Origin: Anaerosporobacter faecicola
Lineage (GTDB): Bacteria; Bacillota; Clostridia; Lachnospirales; Lachnospiraceae
Length of the DNA stretch: 64,000 bases
Assembly (NCBI RefSeq): GCF_012070565.1
Contig: NZ_JAAQRO010000030.1
Coordinates: forward strand, 124,001 to 188,000
Direction: 5' to 3'
The position numbers were made by a program, and so were the translations under genes. The notes under the pieces are model-generated. The model was not told the DNA's origin, ran no database searches, and saw only the letters and a list, made by a program, of their open reading frames with translations. This document shows positions 60,882 to 64,000 of this stretch, one piece after another. How positions within the stretch are numbered: the stretch's first letter is position 1; each line of letters begins with the position of its first letter.

Positions 60882-61412
60882 ATGAATACAGAAAGTAGTC
60901 AGAAAAAGAATTATGGTGATATTATTTATCTGAGTGGTCTTACAAGTACAGGTAAATCATCAATGATTAAGGAGTTAACTTCACGTAAAAAGCAGATGTT
61001 TTTTGTCCTAGGTTTTGATATGTTTGAAGAAACCATACCAGAGTGGGCTTATACACAGGAGTATTATTCGAATGCTATTATTGCAATGTATCATGCTGCA
61101 CGTAGTCTGTCAGAACAGGGGCATGATGTCATAATTGATGGTTTAATTATGAAGATGAAAGGATTAGAACATCATTATGAGGAACTGACAAAGATATTTG
61201 AAGGGTATCCATTAAAGATAATTAATGTACACTGCTCTTTTGAGGTATTACGCCAGAGAAATATTGCTCGTGGGGATCGGAGAGAGAACCAATCAATGGA
61301 ACAAAGCAAATTCGTAGAAGAGAATATTCCGTACTACTATAGTATTGATTCAGAAAGAAATACGATTGCTCAATGTGTCGATTTGTTGCTAAGTAAGATT
61401 ACGAAATCTTAG
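60882..61412 (+). CDS. Chloramphenicol-phosphotransferase-like kinase
   Basis: This 176-aa P-loop kinase has Walker A LSGLTSTGKSS (residues 17-27), then FFVLGFDMFEETIPEWA and VIIDGLIMKMKG. This layout is that of the chloramphenicol 3-O-phosphotransferase family (CPT). Drug binding cannot be shown from the sequence; other members have unknown substrates. The ribosome site AAGAAGGAGAAATCAAC supports the start. Confidence 0.75.
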   Translation: MNTESSQKKNYGDIIYLSGLTSTGKSSMIKELTSRKKQMFFVLGFDMFEETIPEWAYTQEYYSNAIIAMYHAARSLSEQGHDVIIDGLIMKMKGLEHHYEELTKIFEGYPLKIINVHCSFEVLRQRNIARGDRRENQSMEQSKFVEENIPYYYSIDSERNTIAQCVDLLLSKITKS

Positions 61413-61473
61413 TATTTCACATAACCATGCTTCTGTACATATAGTATTACTAGTAATGATTAGGAGGCGACCA

Positions 61474-62379
61474 ATGCGCGATTATGTAGCTACCTCATTA
61501 GAATTGCATCTGTTCTTTGCAAGAATAATGAAAGAACATGCTTTTTTTATGGAGATTGGGTTTACCAAAGCAGATGTGTTTTGTACGGAAGATGCAAGAA
61601 AATTCAAGGAAGCGTTTGAAAGCTTGTTGCTGAAGGTTGTAGAAAGTAGCGAAGGTATTGTAGATCGTGATGTGTTGAAGTCGGGAGAAATCCTTACAGA
61701 GTATACATTTGATTCTGAGAAAAAAACGGAGGAATTAACGGGTGCTTGTATTAACCAGAAGATTACCAAATTAGAAAATGATTTAGTACAAAACTGTTTA
61801 AAGGAAAGAAGGACTGTTGATCAATGTACTCTAAACAATGTAAGAGATCTGAATCAGTGGGCACTAGAGTTAGTATCGGAATTTATAGACTTTAAAAAAT
61901 GGGTGTTAAAGCAAGTGCTTAGCTGTAATATGTATACAGCGAACTATCCGTTATTATTAGAGCATATCATACGAGAGGCAGAATTATATGAGCAATACAT
62001 AAAAGATTTGGAATCTGGATGTGTGAAAGAGCAGGAAAGTATACAAAAGGTTGAGTTGTTCTGGAACCAGATTATGATGGAACATGCACTTTTTATTCGA
62101 GGATTACTAGACCCAACCGAGAATGAACTGATTGGTACCGCAGATGATTTTGCTAGTGAGTATGCTAGATTAATAATGGATGCTAGGAATATGAATCAAA
62201 GAACAATTGATTCCGTAACGAATGCAATTAAAGAAGAGACCGTAAAATACCGTGATTTTAAAGAAGCTGGTACGAAAGGAATTAATGAATGTAAGATTCG
62301 CTCCCTAATTGTGCCATTGTTGGCGGATCACGTGCTTAGAGAAGCAAACCATTATTTAAGATTGTTATCACATGAATAA
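61474..62379 (+). CDS. DUF2935 protein (hemerythrin-like four-helix bundles)
   Basis: The ATG at 61474 follows TTAGGAGGCGACCA (301 aa); an in-frame upstream start lacks a site. Two related halves (about 8-140 and 165-300) each begin with a helix carrying FFARIMKEHAFFM or FWNQIMMEHALFI and later have HIIREAELY or HVLREANHYL. This Glu-His pattern suggests two di-metal, hemerythrin-like bundles. DUF2935 proteins are frequent in spore-forming Clostridia; the role is unknown. Confidence 0.85.
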   Translation: MRDYVATSLELHLFFARIMKEHAFFMEIGFTKADVFCTEDARKFKEAFESLLLKVVESSEGIVDRDVLKSGEILTEYTFDSEKKTEELTGACINQKITKLENDLVQNCLKERRTVDQCTLNNVRDLNQWALELVSEFIDFKKWVLKQVLSCNMYTANYPLLLEHIIREAELYEQYIKDLESGCVKEQESIQKVELFWNQIMMEHALFIRGLLDPTENELIGTADDFASEYARLIMDARNMNQRTIDSVTNAIKEETVKYRDFKEAGTKGINECKIRSLIVPLLADHVLREANHYLRLLSHE

Positions 62380-62444
62380 TAGGAAGATATATGAGAATAG
62401 AATGATTAGTTGGAAAAGGAATGAATTAGGTATAACAAGAAACG

Positions 62445-62476
62445 AAGGGGCTGTAAAAAACAGTCCCTTTTCCTTT
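62445..62476. terminator. Terminator after DUF2935 gene
   Basis: AAGGGGCTGT pairs with ACAGTCCCTT (one G-U) over an A-rich loop, followed by TTCCTTT. Confidence 0.75.
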
Positions 62477-62504
62477 GCTCAGCCATGAATAAACAGTAGT
62501 AATC

Positions 62505-63029
62505 TTATCGCATGATAACAATCTTTCCAGTCCAACATTTAACAACCTTTACCGGATCCTTTACTTTCAGATGTTTATAGTGGTGCCCTGGAACAATCGT
62601 GCTTATTCTCACATGCATCAGACTTTTGTGTATATCCTCAAAATAAACGTTATAGTTGTAACCTCTATATTGTCCTGCACGTTCTGCGTTCTTAGCCGAG
62701 ATACGCCCATATCGGATCCCTTTCGGTTTACCTGCATAATAGATCCACCATGGAGCAGATGCTAGAGATACATACAGAATCACCGTCGCTATCACGCATT
62801 TGAAAAATGATAGTTGATACGTTGTTGCTATTTCATTTGCTAACATGAAGGATAAAGGAGAACATATTCCACCAAATAACAAACAGAATCGCATACGTCT
62901 TTTACTATACAATGAAAATTGCATTCGATCTTCTTTGCTGATTTGATTAAAATCAATATCTGACACTTTTGCTTTTATATTAATCGCACCTCGATTCATT
63001 AAGTACTTCTGTAAAACACCTGCAATCAT
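62505..63029 (-). CDS. Hypothetical two-TM membrane protein, 174 aa
   Basis: Residues about 50-68 and 80-100 are membrane helices; a C-terminal basic, beta-rich domain (residues 105-174) ends in a Lys/Val-rich strand. No family is recognised. The ATG at 63029 lacks a strong ribosome site, so the start is uncertain. Confidence 0.5.
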   Translation of the reverse strand: MIAGVLQKYLMNRGAINIKAKVSDIDFNQISKEDRMQFSLYSKRRMRFCLLFGGICSPLSFMLANEIATTYQLSFFKCVIATVILYVSLASAPWWIYYAGKPKGIRYGRISAKNAERAGQYRGYNYNVYFEDIHKSLMHVRISTIVPGHHYKHLKVKDPVKVVKCWTGKIVIMR

Positions 63030-63359
63030 TCATATAATTAGGGCAGATGTTCCATCTTAAATTTCCCTATTTATTATAGCACAGTTTCTTACAATAGTGA
63101 TACTTTCTGGCAGAAGAGCACTTTAATAATTGTGATATGGGCCTCAAATAGCAGAGCATATTAGGAGGCGCGCAGATGGATTGCGTATTAAAGAAGGAAA
63201 ATCTTAGAATTGTACGAGATATAATTTTGTGATAGGATATGACAAAAGAGAAACAATTTCAGAAATTAGATGAGATTGTAGTATTAACAAAAAAGAGAGA
63301 TTGTAACGTTGAGTAACATCTTAGAATATAAGCATTATACAAGCTAGGAGGAGGTACAT
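63030..63359. other. Intergenic region with possible remnant peptides
   Basis: A frame MDCVLKKENLRIVRDIIL (63176-63232) follows a strong TTAGGAGGCGCGCAG site, and a second frame of 25 codons starts at 63239. Both are short, unlike known families, and may be remnants of one decayed gene or small peptides. No other signal is clear. Confidence 0.3.
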
Positions 63360-63917
63360 ATGGATTACTATCATTTAGTTACGAGAATTCCAATGGAAAA
63401 GGGGCAGATTATTGACTTTGAAAATGGGAATACAAACCGATTATATGATTTTTGGATGAAACGGGAAGCAAGGACAGAAGATGGCAAAGATATCTTTGAT
63501 GTGCTCACTGCCAATAAACTACAGGAGGAAATCGGAATTGCATATGATTACGTATTTAATCAGGCGAGAGCAGTTCGAGAAACAATTATGGAACTGGTAC
63601 GTGTTCAGTTATATCCAGAACGACCTTCTAGATTTTCCTGTCTGTATGTTAGTGAATCCTTAGAGAATATAGGAAAATGGAAAGAGAACTTTGAAAGTTA
63701 TAATCGTGAAGTATTGCAGTTGGTAAAGCTTCGATCGAATATTGAGGCATTTACAGGAGACGCCAGTTTATTACCAGAGATCAATGGGGATAGTTTTGAT
63801 AAAAAGATACAGCAGGCAAAACGTTATTGGTCGGGTGAACGACATGGAGAATTGGAAGAAACGCTTCTTGGAGGCAGGATCGAAGTTGTAGAGATTGTTA
63901 AGGAGTATAGCAAATAA
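63360..63917 (+). CDS. DUF2441-like hypothetical protein
   Basis: The 185-aa product begins YYHLVTRIPMEKGQIIDF, resembling the DUF2441 family, and is helical with no signal peptide or membrane helix. The ribosome site AGGAGGAGGTACAT precedes the ATG. It has Trp/Tyr-rich helices and an acidic end. Function unknown. Confidence 0.55.
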   Translation: MDYYHLVTRIPMEKGQIIDFENGNTNRLYDFWMKREARTEDGKDIFDVLTANKLQEEIGIAYDYVFNQARAVRETIMELVRVQLYPERPSRFSCLYVSESLENIGKWKENFESYNREVLQLVKLRSNIEAFTGDASLLPEINGDSFDKKIQQAKRYWSGERHGELEETLLGGRIEVVEIVKEYSK

Positions 63918-63937
63918 TTTCACCTCCCCTCAAATTG

Positions 63938-64000
63938 ATGTGACCCTAAAAGATAGACTAAATCGAACTACTTTGGGGTTCCGTACAATAGGAGGGGGGG
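63938..64000. other. Window edge: possible IS terminus or repeat copy J
   Basis: TGTGACCCTAAAAGATAGAC resembles the terminal inverted repeat of IS3-type elements. The last bases, TTCCGTACAATAGGAGGGGGG broken by one base, resemble the repeat family (copy D has ACCATACAATAAGTAGGGGGG). Neither can be completed within the window. Confidence 0.3.

Noticed and set aside
1..64000. tRNA, rRNA, CRISPR arrays or a nearby fibre invertase
   Set aside because: I looked for these and saw no cloverleaf, no regular spacer array and no serine or tyrosine recombinase gene in the window.

Overview
The window is AT-rich, with strong Shine-Dalgarno sites (AGGAGG-type), frequent TTG/GTG starts and a Clostridia-type gene content: a YesM/YesN two-component pair, a cytosolic [FeFe]-hydrogenase-like chemoreceptor, DUF2935, GapN and GNAT families. 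I infer a chromosome of a low-GC Firmicute, most likely a Lachnospiraceae relative. No rRNA, tRNA, CRISPR array or complete insertion sequence is visible.

1-17.5 kb is the late half of a siphovirus prophage, all on the + strand: portal (cut by the window edge), minor capsid, a phage Prp cysteine protease, small peptides, a Zn-peptidase, scaffold, major capsid, connector/neck proteins, tail tube, tail chaperones, tape measure, tail tip with a peptidase-S74 chaperone, tail fibre, XhlA, holin and lysozyme. A minus-strand Big_2 secreted protein with its own promoter (moron) follows. Two features stand out. Scaffold, capsid and tail tube all begin with the LQxFA motif that Prp proteases cut, and a Prp is encoded among them. 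The tail-fibre gene faces a silent, in-frame alternative C-terminus across a 14-bp inverted repeat, which suggests an invertible receptor-binding tip.

17.5-45 kb is an accessory region of mostly single-gene units: LytTR plus membrane protein, sugar-nucleotide-type reductase, GNATs, FUSC, AraC plus DUF2268 protease, O-methyltransferase, HExxH protein, VOC, DUF4304, hydrogenase-like chemoreceptor, APH-type kinase, MarR-MATE, ECF sigma/anti-sigma, homoserine dehydrogenase/LysR, polysaccharide deacetylase and oligoendopeptidase. Scattered between them, always in the same orientation, are at least nine copies of a structured repeat with consensus GATACGGNGAACCGTATC followed by ATAAGTAGGGG. Most lie just after a stop codon and 40-90 nt before an intrinsic terminator. 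Two copies (17.6 and 19.8 kb) look like swapped halves of two elements, as if the 2.2-kb segment between them had been inserted as a circle by recombination at the 18-bp core. I do not recognise this element. It and the phage fibre switch are the best candidates for something undescribed.

45-64 kb is more conventional: Crp/Fnr regulator, GapN and a ferredoxin-NADP-reductase-like flavoprotein; a six-TM chemoreceptor; a transport locus with two binding proteins, YesM-type kinase, YesN-type regulator, fused permease and an ABC ATPase carrying a large insertion; DJ-1/PfpI with a divergent WYL regulator; a chloramphenicol-phosphotransferase-like kinase; DUF2935; and hypothetical proteins. The last bases may be another repeat copy or an IS end.
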